NCBI GenBank assembly: GCA_003281455.1
Contig: QCBX01000013.1
Span: 1 to 32,636 of the forward strand
Reading direction: 5' to 3'
Length of the DNA: 32,636 nucleotides
Origin: Prochlorococcus sp. AG-347-J21
GTDB lineage: Bacteria > Cyanobacteriota > Cyanobacteriia > PCC-6307 > Cyanobiaceae
The stretch's first letter is position 1; the number at the start of each line of letters is the position of its first letter. The notes under the pieces are model-generated. The model searched no databases. It was not told the DNA's origin and saw only the letters and a program-made list of their open reading frames with translations. The translations under genes were made by a program, and so were the position numbers. This document shows positions 1 through 9,727 of the stretch, piece after piece.

Positions 1-1038
<1,038 letters not shown>

Positions 1039-1148
1039 ATCTTTGATATTTAGATTTAAGTTTCACATACTAAATACTTTTTGGTTTAGACACAATATGT
1101 AGCTAATTTTTGAAAAAAAGAGGATTTTAAATAAAGAATACTAAAAAT

Positions 1149-2672
1149 ATGCCTTCAACTTTAAGTAATCCTCTAAGATTAGGTTTACGGCAGGAAAGAG
1201 TCATATCTCCACAATGTTTAGTAATTTTTGGCGCTAGTGGAGACCTTACTCATAGAAAATTAATACCAGCCTTGTTTGAACTCTATTTGCAAAGAAGAAT
1301 TCCTAGTGAATTTGGAATAGTTGGTTGTGCGAGAAGACCTTGGACTGATAATGAGTTTAGAGAAAAGATGAAAGTAAAGTTATCAAATCAAATATCTGGT
1401 AAAGAAAGGGAGTGGGAACAATTTTCTAATTATCTTTTCTATGAACCAGTTGACCTACAACAAAGTGATCATGTCGTAAGGCTTTCTAAAAGATTAATTG
1501 AAATTGATAAAACACAAGCTACTCATGGGAATAGAACATTTTATTTATCAGTATCTCCGAATTTCTATGCAAGTGGATGTAAAGCTCTTAAAGGGGCTGG
1601 CCTTTTAGATGACCCTAAGAAAAGTCGTTTAGTAATTGAAAAACCTTTTGGAAGAGATTATTCAAGTGCAAAAAAATTGAATAAGATCGTTCAAAGTTGC
1701 GCTGAAGAAAGTCAGATTTATAGGATTGATCACTATTTAGGTAAAGAGACAGTTCAGAATATTCTTGTTTTGAGATTTGCTAACACTATTTTTGAACCAA
1801 TCTGGAATAGGAATTATATATCAAGTGTTCAAATTACTTCATCTGAAACAGTTGGTGTTGAAGATAGAGCAGGTTATTACGAAAGCTCTGGTGCTTTACG
1901 GGATATGCTTCAAAATCATATGACTCAAATGCTTGCAGTTACAGCAATGGAACCTCCTGGCAAATTTGAACCAGAAGCAATAAGAAATGAAAAAGCTAAG
2001 GTTCTTCAAGCTTCAAAACTTGCTGACGAAAATGAACCGTGGAATTGTTGCATAAGAGGTCAATATGGAGAGGGAGGGAATATTTCAAATCGACTCAAAG
2101 GATATAGGCAGGAAGATGGTGTTAATAGTAATAGCACAACAGAAACTTATATTGCGACAAAAGTTTTCGTGGATAACTGGCGTTGGCAAGGGGTTCCTTT
2201 TTATTTGAGAACAGGTAAAAGACTACCTAAAAGACTTGGAGAAATAGTCTTGACTTTTAAAGACGTTCCTGTGCATTTATTTGAATCAACAATAATAAAT
2301 CCTGCCCCAAATCAACTTGTCCTTAGAATTCAGCCAAATGAAGGTGCTACTTTCAAATTTGAGGTGAAATCTCCTGGTTCTGGAATGAAATCAAGACCTG
2401 TTGAGATGGAATTTTCTTATGATGAATCATTTGGAGAACCCTCAGATGAAGGTTATGTAAGATTATTAGCTGATGCAATGCTTTCTGACCCAACATTATT
2501 TACTCGAAGTGATGAGGTAGAGGCAGCCTGGAAACTTTATACGCCATTAATAGAATTGATGGATAATTCTCCTTGGAAGTTACCTATTTATAATTATGAA
2601 TCTATGACATGGGGGCCTCCTGAGTCAGATCAATTAATTTCAAAAGATAAAATTTTCTGGCGTAGACCCTAA
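1149..2672 (+). CDS. zwf: Glucose-6-phosphate 1-dehydrogenase
   Basis: Oxidises glucose-6-phosphate to 6-phosphogluconolactone and makes NADPH. It is the entry to the oxidative pentose phosphate pathway that cyanobacteria use in the dark. The 507-residue length is normal. The Rossmann motif GASGDLTHRK is at residues 28-37 and the active-site RIDHYLGKE motif at 192-200. A cysteine (C184) lies just before the active site. In other cyanobacteria, as I recall, a second conserved cysteine lies in a segment like LLLDCMLGDQ; here the matching segment is LLADAMLSDP, with Ala443 in that place. The opcA start is 2 bp after the stop, so the two are surely co-expressed. No strong Shine-Dalgarno sequence precedes the ATG. 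Confidence 0.97.
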   Translation: MPSTLSNPLRLGLRQERVISPQCLVIFGASGDLTHRKLIPALFELYLQRRIPSEFGIVGCARRPWTDNEFREKMKVKLSNQISGKEREWEQFSNYLFYEPVDLQQSDHVVRLSKRLIEIDKTQATHGNRTFYLSVSPNFYASGCKALKGAGLLDDPKKSRLVIEKPFGRDYSSAKKLNKIVQSCAEESQIYRIDHYLGKETVQNILVLRFANTIFEPIWNRNYISSVQITSSETVGVEDRAGYYESSGALRDMLQNHMTQMLAVTAMEPPGKFEPEAIRNEKAKVLQASKLADENEPWNCCIRGQYGEGGNISNRLKGYRQEDGVNSNSTTETYIATKVFVDNWRWQGVPFYLRTGKRLPKRLGEIVLTFKDVPVHLFESTIINPAPNQLVLRIQPNEGATFKFEVKSPGSGMKSRPVEMEFSYDESFGEPSDEGYVRLLADAMLSDPTLFTRSDEVEAAWKLYTPLIELMDNSPWKLPIYNYESMTWGPPESDQLISKDKIFWRRP

Positions 2673-2674
2673 AA

Positions 2675-3976
2675 ATGAAACCTCAACTTACACTACAAAC
2701 CCCTTTAGAGCTGCCTTGTCAGGAAATTTCTAATTACCTTAATAAATTATGGATTTCAGAAGATAAAGATAATAGTGGAGCTAATACTTTCACATTAATG
2801 GTCTGGCAGCCTGCTTGGCTAGAACAATGTTTGGTTCAAAAAGGATTAGTAAATGGACCAATTACTGGAAATTTTAGTCCAGAGATAATTGAAGTTGCTA
2901 AAAAATTTATATTAGATCAAGGACTTCCTATCACTACTTCACTTAATAGTGAAGAATTATTGAATTTGTTGAAGGAAAATTTATCTAATAAAGACTTTGA
3001 TGATTTTAGAGGACAATTTTTTGAATCAACGATAAGTACATTGAATCCAAGAAGATTAATAACTCTAGCTCCAACATTAAATAAAAATTCAGATATCAAA
3101 ACTTTTGTATCCGCTTACTGTCCATTAAGTGATACCCCAGATATGCAACCTATTTGTGGGGATTTAGTTGTTATTAGGGGGGACTCGGCCACAATATCTA
3201 GTAAAGGATTAAAAATAATCGATGAATTATTTATTGATGAATTACCTTCATGGTTGTGGTGGAATGGAAGCTTGGATGAGTCGCCTGAAATCTTCGAATA
3301 TTTCACTGATTATGGTCTAAGGTTAATAATTGATACTGCTCTTGGATCGCCTCAGAGATGTTTAAAAGTTTTAGATCAATTAAATAATTCAAATAAAGCT
3401 ATTAATGATTTGAATTGGGTTAGATTGAAAAATTGGAGGGAATCATTGGCAATGATTTTTGATCCGCCTTCGAGGAGACCAATTTTAGATCATATTACTG
3501 ATATTGACATTGATATCGCAGGAGATCATATGATTCAAGCGTTGTTTTTGATTTCATGGATTAGCGATAAACTTGGTTGGTCTTTTCTAAGAGTTGAAAG
3601 GGATACAGAATTAACAAAAATAGAGTTTGAAAGAATTAATGGCGAAATAATTTCTACATCAATTAATCCCTTATCTTTGGGAAATCCAAGTATTCATTTA
3701 GGACAAGTTATTGGATTAAGGCTGATTTCAAAAATTAGTGAGGTTCAAAAAAATAACACTTGTGTAATACTTGGCTGTGAATCAGTGGAATGTATGAGAC
3801 TTGAAGCAGGGGGAATGGCTAATATGGAATTAATAGAACAAGTTGTTCCAAATTCTTTTTCTACATCAGAGTACGATGTTAGTAAATTATTGGGAAGTAG
3901 TAGAGGTAATACCAGTCCTCTTTTTGAAAATTCTATTAAAATAGCTCTTCAAATATTTAGCGGTTTGAATAACTAA
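2675..3976 (+). CDS. opcA: Glucose-6-phosphate dehydrogenase assembly protein OpcA
   Basis: OpcA is the allosteric activator and assembly factor of cyanobacterial G6PDH. At 433 residues it has the usual length. Its identity follows from its position 2 bp after zwf and from family-like segments such as the GDHMIQA/LFLISWISDKLGW region and the C-terminal CESVECMRLEAGG stretch. Three cysteines (C363, C368, C373) are spaced five residues apart near the C-terminus, where OpcA of other cyanobacteria is reported to be a thioredoxin target. cobB starts 3 bp downstream, extending the operon. Function rests on family knowledge and context; there is no classical catalytic motif to check. Confidence 0.92.
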   Translation: MKPQLTLQTPLELPCQEISNYLNKLWISEDKDNSGANTFTLMVWQPAWLEQCLVQKGLVNGPITGNFSPEIIEVAKKFILDQGLPITTSLNSEELLNLLKENLSNKDFDDFRGQFFESTISTLNPRRLITLAPTLNKNSDIKTFVSAYCPLSDTPDMQPICGDLVVIRGDSATISSKGLKIIDELFIDELPSWLWWNGSLDESPEIFEYFTDYGLRLIIDTALGSPQRCLKVLDQLNNSNKAINDLNWVRLKNWRESLAMIFDPPSRRPILDHITDIDIDIAGDHMIQALFLISWISDKLGWSFLRVERDTELTKIEFERINGEIISTSINPLSLGNPSIHLGQVIGLRLISKISEVQKNNTCVILGCESVECMRLEAGGMANMELIEQVVPNSFSTSEYDVSKLLGSSRGNTSPLFENSIKIALQIFSGLNN

Positions 3977-3979
3977 TAG

Positions 3980-5371
3980 ATGCCTTGTGTAATATCTTCT
4001 CCTTCAACTGATAGCGGGAAAACTACATTATCTCTTTTGTTATCTTGTTGGGCGTTCTCAAAAGGTATAAAGATACAAACTTTCAAGGTTGGCCCAGATT
4101 ATCTTGATCAACAACAACTTAGCTCAATTGGCCAACCTATTTGTAGGAATTTAGATATTTTTTTAAGTGGTGAGGAATGGGTTCAAGAAAGTTTTTTTAA
4201 ACATTCTTTGAAATATGAATTCTCCTTAATTGAAGGAGCAATGGGTCTATTTGATGGACTAGGCTCAACAACCTATTCCAGTACAGCAAATATTTCTAAA
4301 CTTCTCAATGCCCCAATAATTTTTATTGTTAATGCTAGAGGTCAAGTAGCTTCTCTTTTGGCTACTATTCGAGGTTTTAGAGATTTCGATAGTGAGTTGT
4401 CAATAGTAGGAATTATATTTAACAACGTTAATTCAGATAGACATAAAAAATTAATCAAAGAAGTTTTTAAAAATGAAGATATCGAAATTCTTGGTTTTTT
4501 ACCATCTGATTCAAAAATAACTATAAACAAAGCTAATTTAGGTTTGATATCTCCAATGGATAATGGAAAAGAAATTGATGTTGAATATTTTGCAAATTTC
4601 GCCGAAAAAAATCTTGATGTATTTTCTCTTATTAAATTTCTGAAATCTCCTCAAAAGAAAATATTTAATTCTGTCAATTTTAAAGATTTTAAAATTGACG
4701 AAAGTAAACCTATCGCAATTGCAGAAGATAAAATATTTCATTTTCAATACCCTGAAACTAAGGAGTTTTTGAGTGAAATAGGCATACCATTGATTTCATG
4801 GAGTATTTATGATGATGAAGAAATACCTAATGAGGCTACTTCTTTAATTATTCCTGGGGGATTCCCTGAAAAATATGCTGATCATATAAGTAAGTCTACA
4901 AAAAGCTTAAATTCGTTAAGGAAATTCCGCAAAAATGGATTTATATATGCTGAGTGCGGAGGAATGATGATTTTAGGAGACTTCATAAAAGATGAAAAAG
5001 GTAATAATCATAAAATGACTGGTATCCTGCCTTTTAGATCAATAAAAAGTAAACTTTCAGTAGGTTATAGATACATTAAGGGCTTAAAAGATAGTCCGAT
5101 TATTAAACAAAATCAATTAATTAGAGGACACGAATTTCATTATTGGGAAATTGAAAATAATTTATCTGAACTTAATTTTGGAAAAGCTGAGAATAAGAAG
5201 AAACTCTCTTCCCCATGGAAAATTAAATCTTGGAAAACCGAATACAAAAATGAAGGCTTTTTTGATGAAAAATTGCATGCAAGTTGGATTCACTTACATT
5301 TGCCAAGTTCTCCAGAAGTCGCCAAAAACTTTATAGAGGCCACCCAAATTAATTTTTCTAAGCATTATTAA
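3980..5371 (+). CDS. cobB: Cobyrinate a,c-diamide synthase
   Basis: ATP- and glutamine-dependent amidation of the a and c side chains of the corrin ring in cobamide synthesis (CbiA/CobB family; Prochlorococcus makes a pseudocobalamin-type cofactor). The N-terminal dethiobiotin-synthetase-like ATPase has the P-loop SSPSTDSGKTT at about residues 6-16 and KVGPDYLD shortly after. The C-terminal class I glutamine amidotransferase domain has its nucleophile C326 in AECGGMM and a HASWIHLH segment near the end. It sits at the end of the zwf-opcA run without a cobalamin riboswitch, since only 3 bp separate it from opcA. Its TAA stop shares bases with the stop of the convergent gene. The symbol cbiA would be equally valid. 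Confidence 0.93.
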   Translation: MPCVISSPSTDSGKTTLSLLLSCWAFSKGIKIQTFKVGPDYLDQQQLSSIGQPICRNLDIFLSGEEWVQESFFKHSLKYEFSLIEGAMGLFDGLGSTTYSSTANISKLLNAPIIFIVNARGQVASLLATIRGFRDFDSELSIVGIIFNNVNSDRHKKLIKEVFKNEDIEILGFLPSDSKITINKANLGLISPMDNGKEIDVEYFANFAEKNLDVFSLIKFLKSPQKKIFNSVNFKDFKIDESKPIAIAEDKIFHFQYPETKEFLSEIGIPLISWSIYDDEEIPNEATSLIIPGGFPEKYADHISKSTKSLNSLRKFRKNGFIYAECGGMMILGDFIKDEKGNNHKMTGILPFRSIKSKLSVGYRYIKGLKDSPIIKQNQLIRGHEFHYWEIENNLSELNFGKAENKKKLSSPWKIKSWKTEYKNEGFFDEKLHASWIHLHLPSSPEVAKNFIEATQINFSKHY

Positions 5372-5847
5372 TTTATTATCAAATCAAATATTTTGTGTGG
5401 AGAACCTAAAAAATACATTCCAGGCAAAGTGATTAATGGTCCTAAAAAACTCCCCACCATGACCTCAATTTTCGTATGACCAAGGGTTTCTTTTAACATT
5501 AATTCAGATTGAGGTTCTAGTTTTTTTGATAATTTATTAATTTCTGCAGCTTGAACACCAGCTGATTTTCGAACACCACTAGCGTCATACATAACTATTA
5601 GTGCTACAGCAACTGATAATGCGAATATTGAGCTATCAAATCCTAATTCATAACCTATACCAGATGTAGCGCCAGTTATTAAGGCGGAATGACTTGAGGG
5701 CATGCCACCCGTCTCGAACATAATTCCAAATCTTATCTCTCTAGTTGAAAAGAAATTGAACACAATTTTAAAAAATTGAGCTAATAAACAAGATAATAGG
5801 CTCCAGAAAAGAACTGAATTATTAAAAAAGGAAAAAAACTCAGACAT
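5368..5847 (-). CDS. DUF212 divergent PAP2-like membrane protein
   Basis: A 159-residue membrane protein of the DUF212 (acid phosphatase/vanadium-haloperoxidase-related) family, common in cyanobacteria and plants. The motif GGMPSSHSALITGATSGIG at about residues 48-66 is the family hallmark and resembles the phosphatase SSH motif. Hydrophobic stretches lie near the N-terminus, after the motif and at the C-terminus. It follows crtE by 13 bp, so it may act on prenyl or lipid phosphates, but that is inference from context only. The substrate is unknown. No Shine-Dalgarno sequence precedes the ATG, consistent with translation from a shared folD-crtE message. Confidence 0.85.
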   Translation of the reverse strand: MSEFFSFFNNSVLFWSLLSCLLAQFFKIVFNFFSTREIRFGIMFETGGMPSSHSALITGATSGIGYELGFDSSIFALSVAVALIVMYDASGVRKSAGVQAAEINKLSKKLEPQSELMLKETLGHTKIEVMVGSFLGPLITLPGMYFLGSPHKIFDLIIN

Positions 5848-5860
5848 AAATTAAAATTAA

Positions 5861-6763
5861 TTATCTGTCTCTATTTGTAATAAAGTCGGCTAACGATATT
5901 AAATACTTTGCATCTGCACCCCAAGGTTCAATTGCTTTTTTTGATTGGTCCACTAACTCAATAGCTCTTTTCTTTGACTCCTCCATTCCAAGTAATTTAG
6001 GGTAGGTAGTTTTGTCTGCTAAGAGATCTTTACCTGCTGTTTTCCCTAGCGTTTCACTGCTTGAAGTTAAATCAAGAATATCATCTATGATCTGAAAGGC
6101 TAAACCAATTCCCTCTGCATATGTTGTCAGAGCTTTTAATAATCTTTCATCAGCTCCCGCAATCATAGCTCCTGTTCTTACGCAGGCTTTTAATAAAGCC
6201 CCGGTTTTATGAAGATGAATGTATTCGAGAGTTTCTAGGTCAACTTCTTTCCCTTCGCATTCTAAATCAACCACTTGTCCCCCTACCAGGCCTGGTGCAC
6301 CCGCAACTAGGGATAGTTCGCCAATGACATTTAATAATCTATTTGAATCGACTCCAGGGCTTCTTAAGGAGACCATTTCAAAGGCTCTGGTTAATAAGGC
6401 ATCGCCTGCAAGAATAGCTATTGCATCACCATATACTTTATGATTTGTCGGCCTACCTCTCCTTAAGTCATCATTATCCATAGCTGGCAGATCATCATGA
6501 ATTAAGGACATTGTATGGATCATTTCTATGGCTACAGCAGTAGGAACAGCAAGAGAGGGCTCTCCTCCCGCCAGTGAGCAAGATGCTAAACATAAAATTG
6601 GACGTATTCTTTTCCCTCCAGCTAAAAGGGAATATCTCATTGATTCTCTTAATATTTCTGGCTTTTCAGGGCCCAAGGAAAAATCCAGTGCTTCTTCTAC
6701 AACCTTTTTTGTGTTTTTAAGATATTTTTCAAAATCAGAAATATAATTTATAACTTCAGTCAT
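5861..6763 (-). CDS. crtE: Geranylgeranyl diphosphate synthase
   Basis: Condenses isopentenyl diphosphate with allylic diphosphates to the C20 precursor of carotenoids, the phytol tail of chlorophyll, and quinones. The 300-residue protein has the first Asp-rich motif DDLPAMD at residues 90-96, followed by [13 protein letters not shown], and the second motif DDILD at 227-231; both bind the Mg-diphosphate. GGKRIRP at about 49-55 binds IPP. An AAAGG sequence lies a few bases before the ATG. It is between folD (37 bp upstream) and DUF212 (13 bp downstream). A different prenyl chain length cannot be excluded from sequence alone, but the match to the cyanobacterial CrtE type is good. Confidence 0.93.
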   Translation of the reverse strand: MTEVINYISDFEKYLKNTKKVVEEALDFSLGPEKPEILRESMRYSLLAGGKRIRPILCLASCSLAGGEPSLAVPTAVAIEMIHTMSLIHDDLPAMDNDDLRRGRPTNHKVYGDAIAILAGDALLTRAFEMVSLRSPGVDSNRLLNVIGELSLVAGAPGLVGGQVVDLECEGKEVDLETLEYIHLHKTGALLKACVRTGAMIAGADERLLKALTTYAEGIGLAFQIIDDILDLTSSSETLGKTAGKDLLADKTTYPKLLGMEESKKRAIELVDQSKKAIEPWGADAKYLISLADFITNRDR

Positions 6764-6800
6764 CTTATACCTTTAGTAAAAAAAATTTTCATCTTGGAGT

Positions 6801-7697
6801 TTATGGCAAAAGGTCATTCAGAGTTGATGATAAACCAAATTGTTTTTGCCAGCTAAAAATAGTATTTACAAGTAACATTGTTACTGTCATTGGTCCGACA
6901 CCTCCTGGTACAGGTGTGTAAGCAAATACTTTAGAAATGACATCTTCTAATAATACATCGCCACATAATCTGCTTTGGTTTTTATCGAAACTTTTTAATC
7001 TATGTATCCCAACATCAATAATTACTGCTCCTTCTTTCACAAAACTCGAATCTACAAGATTGGGTTTTCCTGCAGCTGCAATTAGAATGTCTGCTTCTCT
7101 GCAGACTTTTTTCAAATTTAATGTTTTTGAATGAGTCATTGTTACAGTGCCATTTAGATTCAACAACATAAGTGAGAGGGGTTTCCCAACAAGCAAACTT
7201 CTTCCAATAACAACAATTTTCTTACCTTCTATTTTAATATTTTGGGATCTTAATAAATTAATAATTCCTGCTGGTGTACACGATCTCATAGCAGGCTCAT
7301 TCTTCACTAATTTGCCGATGTTTATCTCATTTAATCCATCCACATCTTTGCTTGGATTAATATGGCTGATCAGTTTTTGCTCATCAAATTTCTTTGGGAT
7401 AGGGAGTTGTAGCAACATTCCATCAATATCCTTATCAGAATTAAGTTTAATTATCAATTGTTCAACTTCTTTTTGCTCTACACTATCTTTTAGATGAAAG
7501 ATAAAGCTCTTTATTCCAATCCTGGAACATGCTTTTTCCTTGTTATTAACGTAAACGCCACTAGCGGGGTCCTCACCTATTCTTATTACAGCTAACCCGG
7601 GAGCTCTTTTTGCAATTTTTTTATTACTAGAGATATAGTCATTTAATCTTTCTTCAATTTCAAGAGATAACTTTTTACCATCTAATTTTAATGACAT
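6801..7697 (-). CDS. folD: Methylene-THF dehydrogenase / methenyl-THF cyclohydrolase
   Basis: Bifunctional cytosolic enzyme that interconverts 5,10-methylene-, 5,10-methenyl- and 10-formyl-tetrahydrofolate and so supplies one-carbon units for purines and formyl-Met. Length 298 is typical. The catalytic Tyr-Lys pair is visible as Y49-V-N-N-K53, the second signature [10 protein letters not shown] lies near residue 265, and the cofactor-binding [14 protein letters not shown] segment near residue 160. It is the first gene of the folD-crtE-DUF212 run and is divergent from the HD gene with 74 bp between the starts. An AAGGAG sequence lies 12 bases before the ATG, a rather long spacing. Confidence 0.96.
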   Translation of the reverse strand: MSLKLDGKKLSLEIEERLNDYISSNKKIAKRAPGLAVIRIGEDPASGVYVNNKEKACSRIGIKSFIFHLKDSVEQKEVEQLIIKLNSDKDIDGMLLQLPIPKKFDEQKLISHINPSKDVDGLNEINIGKLVKNEPAMRSCTPAGIINLLRSQNIKIEGKKIVVIGRSLLVGKPLSLMLLNLNGTVTMTHSKTLNLKKVCREADILIAAAGKPNLVDSSFVKEGAVIIDVGIHRLKSFDKNQSRLCGDVLLEDVISKVFAYTPVPGGVGPMTVTMLLVNTIFSWQKQFGLSSTLNDLLP

Positions 7698-7771
7698 TTA
7701 GAAAAACATCTCCTTTTTACAACTAGCATGCCTATAATTCTAAATTATTCAAATAGATTTATTTATATTCT

Positions 7772-9244
7772 GTGCAAAACACCACAACTACCTTAAAAAA
7801 ATTGTTTTATCTGTGGAGTAGAAGCCAAGTCCCAGTAAAACAACCAATTCAAATTTCAAGAATAGATAATCTCATAATTTTTTTAGTTTGCATTTTAATT
7901 TCAATAATTTCTTCTTACAAACTACTTCTTATATCGCCTATAAATATCGCAGATATTTTTTCTTGGCTTTTGACCTTTACTGAAATTCTTATTAGTTCAG
8001 GCATTTTGATATTAGTTTCAAAAAAAGAAAATCCCACAATTTCTTCAAGACAGATCATCTTTATCATTACTCTGCTTTTAGCAGTACAATCTACGAAATT
8101 AGGCTTATCCTCAGCCATTACTCCATTATCTATTATTATCCCCCCGGCGTTATTAATATCTCAAGGAATGGGAAGCATAACAGCTTTAGCTTGGGTATCG
8201 ATAGCATGCCTTAGTTGGCCAGACCCAGCGGTAGCTATAAATAATAATTTATTTTTTATTTTAATAGTTTGCTCTTCAGTAGTATCTCTTCTTGGAGGTA
8301 GAATTAGAAGTAGAGCTCAGTTACTACAACTATCATTTTTTGTCCCCATTGGATCGTTCTTCAGCCAATGGATATTGATAGGCAAAGATAAGATATCTCT
8401 TATTAATAATCAAGCTTTTGTTTTAGCTAATGGGGATATATTTTCTGATTCCTTGCTATTGGCAATAGTAATGCTTTTTACTATTTTATTTATTCCTATT
8501 TTTGAATCGATATTCGGATTATTAACTAAAGCGAGATTACTCGAACTGGCTGATAAGGAGAAACCTCTAATTAGAAGATTGTCTCTTGAAGCTCCTGGTA
8601 CTTTTGAACATACCTTACTTATATGTGGATTAGCAGAGGAAGCCACAAGAATGATTGGTGGTGATATTGATCTAATTAAAACTGGAGCTTTATATCATGA
8701 TGTTGGTAAATTACATGCACCTAATTGGTTTATAGAAAATCAGGATGGTTCAAAAAATCCGCATGACGAATTAGATGATCCGATTAAAAGTGCAGAAGTA
8801 TTACAGGCTCATGTTGATGAAGGATTGAAATTTGCACGAAAAAATAGATTACCTAAACTAATAGCTAATTTTATCCCTGAACATCAAGGCACACTAAAAA
8901 TGGGCTATTTTTTTCAAAAAGCTAAAGAAAAAAATCTCGAAATTAATGAAAAATTTTTTAGATATAAAGGTCCTATTCCTCAGTCAAAAGAAACAGCTAT
9001 TTTAATGCTTGCAGATGGATGTGAAGCAGCATTAAGAGCTATGAATATTAATGCATCTGATAAAGAAGCTATGGAAACAATATCTAAAATCATATATTCG
9101 CGTCAAAAAGATGGTCAATTAGATGATAGTAACTTATCGAAAGGAGAAATTTTTCTGATAAAAAGGGCGTTCTTAAATGTGTGGAAAAGAATTAGACATA
9201 GAAGAATTCAGTATCCAACTAGCAAGAATAATACTTTTTCTTGA
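7772..9244 (+). CDS. Membrane HD phosphodiesterase, PgpH-like (compact)
   Basis: Predicted membrane-bound HD-superfamily phosphohydrolase. The N-terminal half (about 30-260) has seven or so hydrophobic segments; the C-terminal half is a cytosolic HD domain. The LLELADKEKPLIRRLSLEAP linker and the GTFEHTLL motif (H280), the YHDVGK pair (H309-D310) and FIPEHQG match the PgpH family, which hydrolyses cyclic-di-AMP. PgpH proteins usually have a large extracytoplasmic domain of over 200 residues before the membrane part; here only about 30 residues precede the first membrane segment. The start is GTG. The substrate is inferred from family, not shown. Confidence 0.85.
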   Translation: MQNTTTTLKKLFYLWSRSQVPVKQPIQISRIDNLIIFLVCILISIISSYKLLLISPINIADIFSWLLTFTEILISSGILILVSKKENPTISSRQIIFIITLLLAVQSTKLGLSSAITPLSIIIPPALLISQGMGSITALAWVSIACLSWPDPAVAINNNLFFILIVCSSVVSLLGGRIRSRAQLLQLSFFVPIGSFFSQWILIGKDKISLINNQAFVLANGDIFSDSLLLAIVMLFTILFIPIFESIFGLLTKARLLELADKEKPLIRRLSLEAPGTFEHTLLICGLAEEATRMIGGDIDLIKTGALYHDVGKLHAPNWFIENQDGSKNPHDELDDPIKSAEVLQAHVDEGLKFARKNRLPKLIANFIPEHQGTLKMGYFFQKAKEKNLEINEKFFRYKGPIPQSKETAILMLADGCEAALRAMNINASDKEAMETISKIIYSRQKDGQLDDSNLSKGEIFLIKRAFLNVWKRIRHRRIQYPTSKNNTFS

Positions 9245-9253
9245 TTTTCAATT

Positions 9254-9646
9254 TTATAGCCTAATACTTCTTCGATGTTTTGGATTACACCAATATATAA
9301 GAGCTAACGTACTTAAAAATGTTGTTAAAAGAGTAAACCCACCAATTCCAAAAATGTCTTTAAGAGTTATTAGTCTTACCACTGAATAAGGACCCGTCCC
9401 AGAAATTACCATTGATAGAGATACTAGAGTCAAAGTTACTCCCCATTTTCTCTCTGCTAAAAGAGCTGCTGAAGAAACTATTCCAACGATCGCAGCAGGC
9501 CATCCAAGACTTATAGCAAGAGTTATATTCGCAACTTTTAGTGGAGGCCCATAACTTATTATTAACGCAATGATCGGAAGTGCAATTATATTGCTTATTA
9601 ACCCAACCCATGAAAGGGCCCAATAACCTAGTAATCTTTCTCTCAT
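9254..9646 (-). CDS. Conserved small membrane protein, unknown function
   Basis: A 130-residue protein with four hydrophobic segments (about 7-32, 39-65, 70-85 and 100-118). The C-terminus is basic (NPKHRRSIRL). I do not recognise a named domain. It lies 81 bp downstream of leuA on the same strand and converges on the HD phosphodiesterase with a 9-bp gap. An overlapping frame of 87 codons on the same strand is a shadow. The coding call rests on the clean ATG start, the membrane pattern and the lack of any competing gene. Confidence 0.8.
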   Translation of the reverse strand: MRERLLGYWALSWVGLISNIIALPIIALIISYGPPLKVANITLAISLGWPAAIVGIVSSAALLAERKWGVTLTLVSLSMVISGTGPYSVVRLITLKDIFGIGGFTLLTTFLSTLALIYWCNPKHRRSIRL

Positions 9647-9727
9647 TATTAACTGCTTTAACTATTAGATAAATCTACAATATTAAGAGACTCTTTTAAA
9701 TTCTACTTAATATTCCTAAGAAATAAT

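Noticed and set aside
1039..1148. NtcA-type site (GTA-N8-TAC) in the petH-zwf gap
   Set aside because: Only GTA-N8-TTG-like partial matches were seen; not better than chance in A+T-rich DNA.
3977..3979. Cobalamin riboswitch in front of cobB
   Set aside because: Only 3 bp separate cobB from opcA; there is no room for one.
7147..7497. 116-codon open frame antisense to folD
   Set aside because: It lies wholly within folD, whose motifs are clear, and its translation shows no recognisable domain; it is a shadow.
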